Shown in pieces: positions 1-11,992 of a stretch of DNA of 64,000 nt; the stretch's first letter is position 1, and every line of letters begins with the position of its first letter. The notes beneath the pieces were generated by a model. The model was not told where the DNA came from. It made no database searches and worked only from the letters and a program-made list of their open reading frames with translations. Source of the DNA: Providencia stuartii. GTDB taxonomy: Bacteria > Pseudomonadota > Gammaproteobacteria > Enterobacterales > Enterobacteriaceae. The stretch spans positions 1 to 64,000 of the forward strand of contig UGUC01000004.1 of assembly GCA_900455155.1 (NCBI GenBank). Reading direction: 5' to 3'. A program made the translations under genes and the position numbers.

Positions 1-2552
1 TGGGTGACTACACCATCAAAGCCCAATTTCATCACACAACACATCATCGGGTCCCCAGCGAAAACGGTACTGCTCGTGATTCTCATTGCGCAAAGCAACG
101 AGACGGCCTCGCTCATCATACTGGCGCTCAACGGTGCCTTGCTGCGGATTGACCGTGCGTTGCAGTAGGCCTGAATCGTACCAATGGTATTCATAGCAGG
201 AGCCGTCAGCCTGCTCAAAACGCGATAAGCGACCCAGCGCATCCCAATAGAAGCGATTTGACCAACCGTCGGGGCGAGTGATGACAAGCGGGCGACCCGC
301 AGCATCATAGTGAAAATGCGTCTCTTCATGCTCGGCATCTTCGGTGCAAATCAGTTGATGTTGAGCATTATAACGGTACTGAGTGACTTTTCCCGAACAG
401 TCTTGGTGGCGCGTGATTTGCCCGCGTAAATTATAGGTTAACTGTCTGACCCTTGTTTGGCATCGATTTGTTTAATCACTTCACCAAACTCATCACGTTC
501 AAATGTTGTGGTTTGCCCTAATGCATTGGTTTCTGAGATAAGTCCATGATGCACGTCATAACTAAACAGAGTGCGGCTCCCATCGGGAGAGGTAATACTC
601 TTAATTAAATCTCGTGTAGTTAGCCACTGTATTAAAGTGGTATTCCCCAATGGGTCGGTTTCTTCGGTTAAGCAGCCATTTTCATCATAGTGAAAATGCC
701 ACTGTTCATTCAGTGGTGACGAAGTTTGACTGAGCAGGCCTAATTCATTCCACTCATACCACCAGTCATTGCCTGCCTCATCAGTATAACGGGTGACTAA
801 GAATTGCTCATTCCATTCGTGGGTATGAGAGAGCTGATTCGCATGAATGACATGGGTTTTCGAGCGACCATATCATAATCGATACGGCAATGTTCGCCTG
901 CGTTAGTTTTATATTCAACGACCCGCCAATCATCAAATTTTGCCCAGTCATAATCACCAGCGCCAGTCCCTCAGGCAGGCGATGCTGCGTGAGCAGGTTA
1001 TGCTCATTGTAGGCATATTCGCGAATGATAACGCCGCTGGCATCAATAACGGCGCTGACTTGCCCTTGATCATTATAGCGGTAGTGTACTAAGTCTCGGT
1101 CAGGCTCGTTGTCTTGGTTGCTCGACGATGTGAGTGACACAATGAGGCAGGTCAGGATGGTGGTAAACAAGCGTCACTGCCAGTGTTTGTGCTGTGTCTG
1201 TGATTTGGTGAAGGCGATGCTGTGCATCATAGTGCAGTATCAACCCATTGCCATATTCATCGCTCAGCGACACCAGGCGAAGGTGGTGCCGGATTATCGT
1301 CTCGCGGTGTAAATAAGCGCCAGCATTCTCCGTCACTGTCACTGATTGTGAGGTCACCGCGTTCATTGGCGGCAATAATTAACCCTTCATCAGCATTGAA
1401 ATATTGGATCCCGGGGACAGGCGGTTCAAAGCGCAGTTCACGACCACTCATATCGCGGTAACAATAGTGGTTCGCTTCACGGGTCACGCTCACTTCAAAC
1501 GGGGTCAGCCAACCTTGTCCAAATAGGCCTCGGGCATGATTACGGCTATTGTAAATACGGTTGCCAAAAGAGAGGATAACGTGCAGGCAGTGAAAAATCG
1601 AGTTCTTCCTCACCGGATAAGATTTTGGCCCCCGTGGCGGCGTGCACTGGGTTAAATAGGGATTGAATGGCGTTACTGATCCGATTGACTCCCATACAAT
1701 GGCGCCCATGGCAAGCATACAAGGTAAACTTTTGAAGATGGCTTTGGGCTTACCGCGCAGTAGGAAGCAGCCATATAGATGAATTCTAAACCGGGTAATT
1801 TCCCACTTTTGATGGGGCGTACCACTACAGTGCCCCCACCAATAAGAACATTCGGGGAGACGGCTTCAGACACCTTTTCCTTCACAGGTTGAGCGGTCAT
1901 TGGCGCGTACTGCGGGTAAATCATTAATTGAAACTTTATCGGAGCCTTCCGCCATGTATTGAATAGGACTATGTTTTGGAACAATCAATGCGATCATGTT
2001 CAGCTTCCGCGGTAGGGCCACTGGGGGCATCGACCGTCGGTTGGATCATCTCCTGAAACAAAGCTCTTGGCTGTATTCAGTAAGGAGCTCGCATAATCGG
2101 AGGAAAAGAATGCTCCTCGGGGGGCGAAGGAAGAGCGGCGATTTCAGTCTTTGATAACAAACGACCCGCAGCCCGCGCCGCAGGTTTGCCGTTGGTGTGA
2201 ACATTTTTTGAGCAGTACTGATCGTGCCGGCTGCAGATGGCGGAAAAAGCCAATTACCAAAGTCGGCACAGGCAGATGAGATAGAGTCGCCAAGATCCGA
2301 GCTTGATGATCATACTGCCGATAAAGCCTGACATGACACAACTACTGCCAATTGCAGTCGTTGCCGCAGCTGCAGCTGCTCCGGCCGCACCGAACGCCGT
2401 CAAAAATGGCGTCGCCACAAGGAGCGGCTCCCGCGACGACCACCCCCCGCCGCCGCATAAACGACCCCTTCAGCCACAATGGAAACCACATCAGCCCAGA
2501 TACTGCTGTGGATGATTTCGTCTTGTTCTCTTGCTGCATTAGGGGTTGTCAT
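1..2552 (-). pseudogene. rhs: Rhs-family T6SS effector with PAAR-like N-terminus, 5' part, many frameshifts, runs off the left edge
   Basis: The N-terminal and core part of an Rhs protein, a polymorphic toxin carried on the VgrG tip. The start at 2552 follows a GGA-type ribosome site and opens MTTPNAAREQDEII, then a hydrophobic Ala/Gly-rich segment typical of the N-terminal region bound by Eag chaperones. A PAAR-like stretch (NVHTNGKPAARAAGR, about 2150-2200) follows, then IGGGTVVV near 1830-1850. From about 1718 to 1 the reading frames hold YD-type repeats such as YDEFG, YRYNDQGQ and RYNAQHQL. The frame changes repeatedly; the first break is a six-C run at 2443-2448, and others lie between each pair of consecutive fragments. 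The breaks look like single-base insertions, so the biological gene may be intact. The toxin C-terminus and immunity gene lie outside the window. Family is confident; activity cannot be stated. Confidence 0.85.
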
Positions 2553-2568
2553 GCATGAATCCTTTCAA

Positions 2569-2996
2569 TTAGCCGTTGAGGGTGAATGAATGTTTAAGCT
2601 CTTGCCAATACGTGTTATCGGTATCGTCAAACGGAGCGGCAGAGGTATAGCTAAAAGCAGAATGCGTTTTTTATCCGGTTGTAAAATCGCCAACTGCCGT
2701 TGATAATATTGACCACCATTGCGAAAAAAAACGAATGTCTGTTTCTAAGGGCTTCCACGTGCGGTGCCGCCAGTAAATCAACTTTCTCGAAGGGGGCAAT
2801 CGAGATGTTTGTGGCCGACCTGCTGTAACTGTTGACATTGCAGTGTTAGCTCTTCTTCCAAGGTGTTTCCGGTTGTCATTTCAGCGCGCGCGACCACCAA
2901 TGTACGGGGGGGAGTCTGGGTCACGAAACACATTCATGGTCGTGTCTTTCCACGTTGGGGGTGAGCGATAAATTGCCCTTCATTCAAGGTATACAT
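2569..2996 (-). pseudogene. EagR-type (DUF1795/DcrB-like) T6SS effector chaperone, frameshifted
   Basis: Lies between vgrG and rhs, the usual place for the Eag chaperone that shields the hydrophobic N-terminus of PAAR/Rhs effectors and loads them on VgrG. It begins MYTLNEGQF at 2996. Across frames the minus strand then gives pieces typical of the family: TQTPPRTLVVAREMT, LEEELTLQCQQLQQ and YYQRQLAILQPDKK. The stop at 2569-2571 is 17 bases before the rhs start. Length is about 142 codons, matching the family. At least three frame changes occur, near runs such as CCCCC, GGGGGG and TTTTTTTT, so no single frame covers it. These are probably consensus errors. The assignment rests on recognised motifs and context. 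Confidence 0.7.
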
Positions 2997-3000
2997 AGCA

Positions 3001-5195
3001 TTAGCCTTTCTTTGCAAAAACATTATCGAGGGTGGTTTGTAACATGCCTTTATTGCCCGTGCCATCCGGGGAAATCGTGGCAGAAGGTGACGAGGGGTTT
3101 AACCCCAACACGCCCCCCGTGGTATTAATTTCTCCGTTGTTGTCCACGGTGATATTGAAGGTTTTTCCTTTTAAATGGATAGCGCCGGAAGCATTGAGCT
3201 CTAGGACACTGTCCCCGCATTCTAAGCGAATGGACTCTCCTGAACCGATAAAATATCGCCCAACAGCTTGGTCTTTTCGGTAACCCCCAGTGAGTAAGGT
3301 GGAGTTCCCTTTGACCGCGATATCTTGTGCAACAACGACTTTGCTATTTTCATACCCTTCAATGGTGTTTTCTTCATTACCCACAACATTTTTGGTTTTA
3401 TTGTTTAATATGGTTAATGTGTGGTCATTGGAGTACCGTGGTATTCATGTCTTTTTGCGCATGAATAAACACTTCCTGCTTACCGTCCTCATCCTCAAAA
3501 CGTAACTCGTTTAAAGCCCTCGCCCTTATGGGTTTGAGTGCGGAACGTGGTGCGTGTTTTGTTCTCAGGAAAAACGAATAGGGGGAGCATTGCGGCCATC
3601 GTAAGTGCATCCCGTGATAATGGGGCGGTCAATATCCCCGTTCAGGTAACTGACTTGCACAACGGTGCCGATACGGGCACGGCCAGAAAAGCCGTAACCG
3701 TTGCCGCTCCATCCCATGGCGACACGCACCCAACAGGAAAGCGCTGTGATCGGGCTTGCCGTAGCGATCCCAATGGAAATGCACTTTGACGGCGCCGTAC
3801 TCATTGACGTAAATCTCTTCCCCCGGCGGCCCCACCACGGTCGCCAATTCATCCCCATCGGCCGTCGGTTTATAACGGTGTGGCGGACGCCACTCCTCAC
3901 GACCCGGTATAAAAGGAGACCGTGTTACTTAATTGCGTTCCTTCGCCCCCGCCATTGTCGGCTAAGGGTTGCACGCCGTGATGGGTGGACCGTGATGACT
4001 TGCCAACTGTCATTCATCGGGGCGTGTGGGTGATTTTGCAGGGTGAAAATTTTGCCTGGGCGCAAGGCAAAGCAGTTCGTGGTGGCATTGCCCACGCGGC
4101 TGCCGCTGCGTAATTGCTCAAAACGGGCTTTGGTCAGGGGCTCCCCTTCGGCATCCAATTGAAAACGCCCGTAACTTTCAAACACACTGTGCTGCCCACC
4201 GCCTGCTTGCTGATCTTGGTGCATCAGCGGGTAAGAGGGGCGCACGTAGTTGTTGTCTTTTTGGATCAGTTGATCGGGCACAGATACTCTCCGTACTGCC
4301 ATGTGGTGGCGGTACTGTCGGTGATATCGGTGTTCGCTTGCGGGTTGTAAGTCAACGAGATCCCCGCGGTCATGCCCATGTGCTCATCACTGTAGAACAT
4401 CTGATCTTCTTCAAACCAGAAGTTGATCCCTTCCTCAAAGGCTAAGCGACACCAAAAGTCATAGGCGGATTCCCGTTTTTGCGTGGTGTAGGTCCGTTCC
4501 GGATGCAGCGCTTCACGGTAAAAAAGACAGTCTGATTTGACGTGCGCTTCATCCAATAACGTCTTTAAAATCGCGGGGGCGTTTTGGTCTTGGAAGATAC
4601 GGCTGTCCTGATTGAGGGTCATGATCCACATTTCAGGGCGGATATCAAAATGGTACCACGTTTTCACGCCATCGGTATTGCCTTGGACACCGCCCGCAAG
4701 AATGCCATTGACGGTGCGCACAATCTGCCCATCCCGTTTGACCGTCAGTGAGGCGGCTTGGCCTAAATGCGTTTGGAATTCAATATAAGGCAACAAACTC
4801 ACCACATTCAGGCTAAGGTGATATAAGGAAGAGAGCCCTTCGGTGAGGGTAAAATCGGTGACTTGAAAGGTGCCCGCAGGAAATAAGCCGATTTCACAGG
4901 TAAACACTAAACCGCTCGGCTCGGCGGTTAACCCTAACGCGCTGCGTAAGGCTGCTTGCGCGGTATCCGGATCGGCAGGGTTGAGCCCCCCCGTCAGCCC
5001 GCCACCGGGGGTCAACATCGCGGCGGAGGCCTGCAACGAGGACGCCGCACTGGCCGCTTGTTGGGCCAAATTGACGGCTTGTTGTGTTCGCGCAGATGCC
5101 TTTGACATCGCCGCTTCCTTGGCTTGGTTAATGGCTTCGTCCTTCAGCATCGACGCCAGATCAGGGGATGATTTTTTCGGATCTTTTGAGAACAT
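3001..5195 (-). pseudogene. vgrG: VgrG (TssI) T6SS spike protein, frameshifted in at least six places
   Basis: Puncturing tip of the type VI secretion needle. An Ala/Gln-rich helical extension of about 95 residues precedes the gp27-like beta-barrel domain (from GLVFTCEIGLFPAGTF), followed by the DFWCRLAFEEGINFWFEE region, the gp5-like OB segment ([34 protein letters not shown]) and a C-terminal beta-helix ending NVFAKKG. Total coding potential is about 730 residues, normal for VgrG. The frame breaks near 4280, 3978, 3762, 3575-3590, 3515 and 3430; in each case removing one or two bases, mostly from short homopolymers, restores the family sequence. That pattern suggests sequencing error more than decay. 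It sits between hcp and the chaperone/rhs pair, so it probably carries the Rhs protein as cargo. Confidence 0.85.
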
Positions 5196-5245
5196 GGTCA
5201 GGCTCCGGGTTAACGGGGAGAGTGCATCACGTTAAAACAGACAAG

Positions 5246-5267
5246 GACGAGCCCGGGTGAGCTCGTC
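5246..5267 (-). terminator. Hairpin between hcp and vgrG
   Basis: A seven-base-pair stem (GACGAGC/GCTCGTC) with an eight-base GC-rich loop, followed on the minus strand by a T-rich stretch. It could partly terminate or stabilise the hcp message, leaving hcp more abundant than the downstream vgrG and rhs. Seen by eye; no folding calculation was done. Confidence 0.5.
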
Positions 5268-5278
5268 GAATGAGGCGA

Positions 5279-5797
5279 TTATGCTTCCAGCGGTGCACGC
5301 CAGTCGTCAGCACCGGAAGTGCCTGCCACGGTGTGCTCCCAGTCGACCTTACGGTAAGAAAGCGACACTTCGATGAGCTGCGTGTAATCCGCTTTGGCCG
5401 GATCTTGGCAGTGTGGCATTTGGCAATCGATGTTGACGATAGTCGCATCGGTCAGCGTGGTGGTGAAGAAGTGCTCTTGCTTCCCTTCAACAGACGTGCG
5501 GTACCATTTCAGTTCCACTTTTGGCAGCATTTCACCGGACGCCAGTGCGTTGTACAGCAGAGGGACCGCTTTGTTTAATGCCACCGTAAAACGGAATGGC
5601 TTGTGAGCACGTTGGCCTGAAGGTTGACCGGATTGAGGGTCAGTCGGTACGGTCACAATGTGGGAAAACTCTTGCACCAGCATTTGGTCTTCATGACCTT
5701 GTACATAGATGTTACCGACGGATTCAGGGGTAAATGCTCCCGCAGTGATGTTGCCCTGCGTTTTACCTTCGATAGAGATATAACATGGAGTTGGCAT
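5279..5797 (-). CDS. hcp: Hcp (TssD) T6SS inner-tube protein
   Basis: Forms the hexameric rings stacked into the inner tube of the type VI needle and is itself secreted. The 172-residue product opens MPTPCYISIEGKTQGNI and carries YVQGHEDQMLVQEFSH, then HKPFRFTVALNKAVPLLYNAL and KVELKWYR, all hallmarks of Hcp. Length is the family's usual 160-175 residues and the frame is intact. It is the first gene of the minus-strand hcp-vgrG-eagR-rhs set, an orphan export module without the sheath and baseplate genes, which are presumably elsewhere. The 824-base region upstream should hold its promoter. Confidence 0.95.
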   Translation of the reverse strand: MPTPCYISIEGKTQGNITAGAFTPESVGNIYVQGHEDQMLVQEFSHIVTVPTDPQSGQPSGQRAHKPFRFTVALNKAVPLLYNALASGEMLPKVELKWYRTSVEGKQEHFFTTTLTDATIVNIDCQMPHCQDPAKADYTQLIEVSLSYRKVDWEHTVAGTSGADDWRAPLEA

Positions 5798-6621
5798 AAT
5801 GCGTCCTTTTATTATCCTGAGTTATCATAATAAGTCAGGTGATGAGTAACGATGGTTTATTGCAACAAGAGCAATATATTCCTTGCTCAATATCATTAAT
5901 ATCAGCCAATGCGCACGGTGATTTCGGTTAGGGGGAATGATATATATCGTGGGTAGGGATGTAAATATATCGGAATAATCCGAACGGCCTAGGATAAGTG
6001 ACTTAGCGTAAAATAATTGTCATGACGATATTTGCTACTTTCGAAATGGCATTTTAGGCGTGAAAACAGAATGAAGTATTTTCGCTTTTGTTCGTTATTT
6101 TGATGAAAAACGCTTAACTATCGAAAATATTAGCAAAAATCTATGTACATTGAGCGAAAAAACGTTCCAGAAAATTCCTAACGTTTAATTGCTTTAACCT
6201 ATTGTTTTATCAGTATAAAAAAATATCATCTAAAAACGAGATAAAAGGGACGGAATTTTTTAACGACTGCGATTTTTATCTCTAATAAAGCGAAATAAAT
6301 TGAGTTATTATTCTGTCATTAAGTATTAAATTTTTATAAACAAAGCGTTAGGTTGTTGCTATTGCTTGAGGAGAGTGTTTGGGCGGATATTGCCTATCTC
6401 TCCCCTTATTTTTTAATTGATTGATATCTATCACTAATTATTGGGGGGGAGGCGCACAGTTAGGTTAACGGGTTTTTGCTGACGTTATTTTAGTCGTGAT
6501 AGCGTTGGTGCATGATGGGATATTGGTCATTTTTAGAGGTCAAGCTCTTAAATAATATCGAGAAATGATATTTTATCATGGCAGTAGAAGAGGCGAAGCG
6601 CTGAGTACCTTTCACCATCCC
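5798..6621. other. AT-rich intergenic region between hcp and priA
   Basis: No convincing protein gene in either strand. It should contain the promoter of the minus-strand hcp module and the 3' end region of priA. The base composition is markedly AT-rich, as in H-NS-silenced DNA, which is an inference. A plus-strand hairpin followed by T-rich sequence near 6370-6416 is listed separately as a possible small RNA terminator. Confidence 0.6.
6300..6416 (+). ncRNA. Possible small RNA with promoter-like boxes and a terminator-like hairpin
   Basis: TTGAGT (6300-6305) and TATTAA (6324-6329) are 18 bases apart and could serve as -35 and -10 boxes. About 40 bases downstream, GGAGAG (6370-6375) pairs with CTCTCC (6398-6403), with an inner GGC/GCC pairing, and is followed by a T-rich run to about 6412. 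The arrangement resembles a short independent transcript. No family is recognised, and such boxes are common in AT-rich DNA. Confidence 0.25.
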
Positions 6622-8868
<2,247 letters not shown>

Positions 8869-8899
8869 TTAGGGTACCATAAAAACTACGTGGTTTTCA

Positions 8900-8928
8900 T
8901 TGCGTGATACAGAGATTTTCTGTATGAT
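8900..8928 (+). promoter_or_regulatory. Probable sigma-70 promoter of rpmE
   Basis: TTGCGT (8900-8905) and TATGAT (8923-8928) are separated by 17 bases, a near-consensus arrangement, with a GC-rich discriminator. Transcription would start near 8935 and leave a leader of about 100 bases before rpmE. That leader includes GC-rich complementary segments (about 8977-9020), possibly the site of autogenous control by L31, which is inference from what is known in E. coli. Confidence 0.6.
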
Positions 8929-9038
8929 CCGCCGCCTTTGGTATCTAATTTTGCCAATAAAACATTTTTAATCAACACGACGTGTGGTGTCCGGCGTTAG
9001 GGCTGGAATGGCGACACGGCCTTAATAGAGGTTTTCCC

Positions 9039-9254
9039 ATGAAAAAAGGTATTCATCCTAAATACGAAGAAGTTACTGCAACTTGTTCTTGCGGTAATGT
9101 TATGAAAATCAATTCAACTGCAGGTCACTCATTGAACCTGGACGTTTGTGGTAACTGCCACCCGTTCTATACTGGTAAACAGCGTGACGTTGCTACCGGT
9201 GGTCGTGTTGATCGCTTTAACAAACGTTTCAGCATCCCAGGCGCGAAGAAGTAA
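9039..9254 (+). CDS. rpmE: 50S ribosomal protein L31 (bL31, zinc-binding form)
   Basis: A small protein bridging the ribosomal subunits. The 71-residue product begins [12 protein letters not shown] and ends IPGAKK. Four cysteines, in TCSCGN near residues 16-18 and VCGNC near 37-40, make the zinc site of the C+ type. The ATG at 9039 is chosen over the upstream in-frame start at 8982 because only this start matches the family. It has its own promoter and a strong terminator, so it is monocistronic. Confidence 0.97.
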   Translation: MKKGIHPKYEEVTATCSCGNVMKINSTAGHSLNLDVCGNCHPFYTGKQRDVATGGRVDRFNKRFSIPGAKK

Positions 9255-9271
9255 TCAAGCCTGTGAAATGC

Positions 9272-9302
9272 AAAAAAAAGGGAAACTCAGTTTCCCTTTT
9301 TT
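9272..9302 (+). terminator. Rho-independent terminator of rpmE
   Basis: An A-run and GGGAAAC pair with GTTTCCC and a T-run around a four-base loop, 17 bases after the rpmE stop. The near-symmetrical A and T runs would let it also terminate the minus-strand transcript, although the autotransporter gene ends further downstream at 9355. Confidence 0.9.
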
Positions 9303-9354
9303 AATGGGGGTAATATGGCTGAAAATCATTTAACGCCTTCCAGCCATTGGGTTC

Positions 9355-11532
9355 TTACCAGTGATAAGAATAGCCTAAACCTACATTTACACTGTCATGT
9401 TTGTAGTCAGTTTGTTGCCAACCGACACTGGTGCGTATTGTTGAGTTTTGGGTAACGTTAATATTGAGCCCTGCAACTGCGTAAGGGTTAACAGTACGCT
9501 CATCACCTTTATCGTAGGTATACGCACCGACATAAGGGATGTAACCCGTAAACGCATCACGATCACTATTGAGTTTAATATCTGTACCAATCTTACCATC
9601 TACTTGGAATACCTCATTGAGATTATGTTTGATATTCATTCCTAATTGCAGGTCGGTACGTTTGTTACCCATACGGCCATATTCTGCTGCAAATTCAGCA
9701 TTTTTGGTCTCGGTATAGCTGCTACGGTTAATTTTTTTATAGGATAAAGCAACTTCAGGCATTAACCGCGTCTGAGAGGTTAATGGAAGACCATAACCAA
9801 TACTTAGGCGTGCTTGATAGCCTTTGATTGTTGCATTTCCTTCCCCTGCTTCTGTATTTTTCAATGTATCACGAGTGATACGGACATCTTGATTTAGATA
9901 TGAAGCGGATAAGTCTGCATATAGACCGTTGTTATTCAGGTTTTGTTGATAGCGAGTGAATAAACCAACAGCAGGGCGGCTATTGTTTCGGGTGTCATAA
10001 TTATCCGCTAAGGTCGTATTATGAGCAAAATTCACTGCTGCACCGACAGTCCAATTTTCAGCAGGTAAACGTAATGCGCTATACAGACCAGTTGCAACGC
10101 GATGATTATCACTTAGGCTATCATATTGAGAGAAAAGACCAACACAGTAGCTACTGTCGCCTAATTGGCAACGGCTATTACTTAAATGATTTAAACTACT
10201 TTGATAAAAATCGAGAACTTTAAACCCTCGGTTTGCCGTGCGTGACATTGCATAGCTTGAATGAGTGGCGTCAACGGTCACGATATTCGGTTCAGTTTCT
10301 GAACCCTTGATCTTCCAAAGGGTTGCATGGATATCATCTTCATCTGTTTGAGCGGCACCAACAATAATCAAGCCATCTTCGGAAACGGCATATGCCGTTG
10401 AGGAGCCTCTATTATCAGATGCTAGGGTGCCTAAACCAACCATCCCTGTACTTTCAGACCAGCGATACGCACTAAGTTCATTGTGATCATTATAGGCTTC
10501 GCCAACAATCACAGAACCACTCCCATTCATATCAAGAGCCTCGGAGAATCCAGAATTATCGGCTTTTAATGAACCAAGGCTAACCATGCCTGTTTTTTCT
10601 GTCCAACGGAAAGTTTGTTGTTCATGGGCAAACTCACTATCTGAACTCCCAACCACAACAGAGCCGTCTTTTGAGACAAAATCAGCACTGGACTGACCAC
10701 TTTTATCCGCTCTAAGTGTACCGAGGCTAATCATGCCTGTGGTTTCTGTCCATCTGAAAGCATTATTTTGGTTGTTATCGGTGTCTGAGAAGCCAACGAC
10801 AACGAGTCCATTTGCAGAAGTCGCATTGGCTGCAGAGTTACCGGAACCATCAGATTTTAAGGTGCCTAACCCCTGCATTCCTGTCTTTTCTGTCCATCTA
10901 AAAGCATTCATCGCATTACTGTCAGTGCTTGAATCACCGACAATAGTAGAACCATCCGCAGAGATGCCATTAGGATCGGAAAGGCCTGAATTATCGCTTT
11001 TTAGTGTCCCTAAGCTACGTATGCCCTTATCTTCAGTCCAGATAAAGGCATTTCCTAAGTGACTGCCATCATTTGTAAATATCTGGCCCGTAATAACGCT
11101 TCCGTCATCAGAAACAGCTTGTGCATAGGAGTGTGCATTTGGGGTTAAGCTTTGTATCCCCGTTTTTTCAGTCCATCGAAATGCATTACCTTGCCCATCG
11201 TCAGTCTCTGAATAACCGATGATAACTGAACCATTTTTTGATATGCCATTGGTTGATATGCTGCCACTATTATCTGATTTCAGTGTTCCTAAGCTCACCA
11301 GACCACTTTTTTCAGTCCAACGGAAAAGATTGTCTCTTTGCGTATCGCTAGCAAGATTCATAACAATGATTTTGCCATCTGCAGAAATATGCAATGCCTC
11401 AGAATAAAATCCTTTTCGGTTATCCAAATTTATTTTCTTTTCTATTTCAAGTGGTTTTTCTGCCGCATAACTTTGTGCTGCTAGTAATGAAATACCAATA
11501 GCGACAAATGTGCTGATTTTATTTTTTCTCAT
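9355..11532 (-). CDS. Autotransporter with HAF-type extracellular repeats and C-terminal beta-barrel
   Basis: A 725-residue type V secreted surface protein. Residues 1-23 are a signal peptide ending QSYA. Residues 70-410 hold seven repeats of about 48-50 residues, each with an FRWTEKTG-type motif followed by a LGTLKSDNSG-type motif and a GSVIVG-type strand, the pattern of the 'extracellular repeat, HAF family'. The repeats end with a variant, ATLWKIKG. Two cysteines follow near residues 457-466 (CQLGDSSYC). From about residue 470 an autotransporter beta-barrel domain ends in SYHW, with the terminal aromatic residue needed for outer-membrane insertion. It lies between rpmE and metJ, where E. 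coli has no such gene. The ligand is unknown; a role in adhesion or surface interaction is inference. The frame is intact. Confidence 0.88.
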   Translation of the reverse strand: MRKNKISTFVAIGISLLAAQSYAAEKPLEIEKKINLDNRKGFYSEALHISADGKIIVMNLASDTQRDNLFRWTEKSGLVSLGTLKSDNSGSISTNGISKNGSVIIGYSETDDGQGNAFRWTEKTGIQSLTPNAHSYAQAVSDDGSVITGQIFTNDGSHLGNAFIWTEDKGIRSLGTLKSDNSGLSDPNGISADGSTIVGDSSTDSNAMNAFRWTEKTGMQGLGTLKSDGSGNSAANATSANGLVVVGFSDTDNNQNNAFRWTETTGMISLGTLRADKSGQSSADFVSKDGSVVVGSSDSEFAHEQQTFRWTEKTGMVSLGSLKADNSGFSEALDMNGSGSVIVGEAYNDHNELSAYRWSESTGMVGLGTLASDNRGSSTAYAVSEDGLIIVGAAQTDEDDIHATLWKIKGSETEPNIVTVDATHSSYAMSRTANRGFKVLDFYQSSLNHLSNSRCQLGDSSYCVGLFSQYDSLSDNHRVATGLYSALRLPAENWTVGAAVNFAHNTTLADNYDTRNNSRPAVGLFTRYQQNLNNNGLYADLSASYLNQDVRITRDTLKNTEAGEGNATIKGYQARLSIGYGLPLTSQTRLMPEVALSYKKINRSSYTETKNAEFAAEYGRMGNKRTDLQLGMNIKHNLNEVFQVDGKIGTDIKLNSDRDAFTGYIPYVGAYTYDKGDERTVNPYAVAGLNINVTQNSTIRTSVGWQQTDYKHDSVNVGLGYSYHW
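10303..11325 (-). repeat. Seven diverged tandem repeats (about 145-150 bp) coding the HAF passenger
   Basis: Repeat units begin near residues 70, 119, 163, 211, 259, 309 and 357 of the autotransporter. At DNA level each contains a conserved stretch coding RWTEKTGM and a stretch coding LGTLKSDN. Such repeats can gain or lose units by recombination, so the copy number may vary among strains. Confidence 0.8.
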
Positions 11533-11992
11533 AATTTATTACGTAATAATAGAAGGAAGTAGAATGAGATAATGAGTTATCAAATTACTTATTAAGTAAA
11601 TGTTCTAATATTACCTCGACAATTATTAGCTCATTATAATAGAATGAAAAATAAACAAAACGTTTAATGTTGAGTTTGGGTTTAAATCAAAATAATAAGC
11701 TGAATCAGGGTGTTGAATATTGTGTTTTAGGATGTCTATGAAAGAATAGTGCTCAATATAAATATTTTTTTCTAAAGAAAAGCGTATTTTTTATATAATA
11801 GAAATGTAAATAAGAAAAATATTAAATCAGTAATAATGATACTTATCGCTTGTGACTTTGAATTTTAATCTAACAAAGTCATTTTTTTTGTTTTTAATGA
11901 GGAACAATTAATTTTAATTTGGAGATTATGAGTAATTTATATTACACCAATATTAGCGTATTGGTTAATACGCTAATTGTCCTATATAGCTA
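11533..11992. other. AT-rich intergenic region upstream of the autotransporter gene
   Basis: About 460 bases with no credible gene. It separates two minus-strand genes and should hold the promoter of the autotransporter near its left side. The only clear structure is the inverted repeat at 11952-11977. High AT content and poly-A/T tracts are consistent with silencing by H-NS, which is inference. Confidence 0.6.
11952..11977 (-). terminator. Perfect 11-bp inverted repeat after the lipoprotein gene
   Basis: ATTAGCGTATT and AATACGCTAAT are separated by four bases, starting 15 bases past the lipoprotein stop codon on the minus strand. The location suits a terminator. The T-tract after the stem is weak, so efficiency is uncertain. 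Confidence 0.5.

Noticed and set aside
10733..11407. Plus-strand frames opposite the autotransporter repeats
   Set aside because: They recur with the repeat period and are mirror frames of the HAF repeats; they lack ribosome sites and family features.
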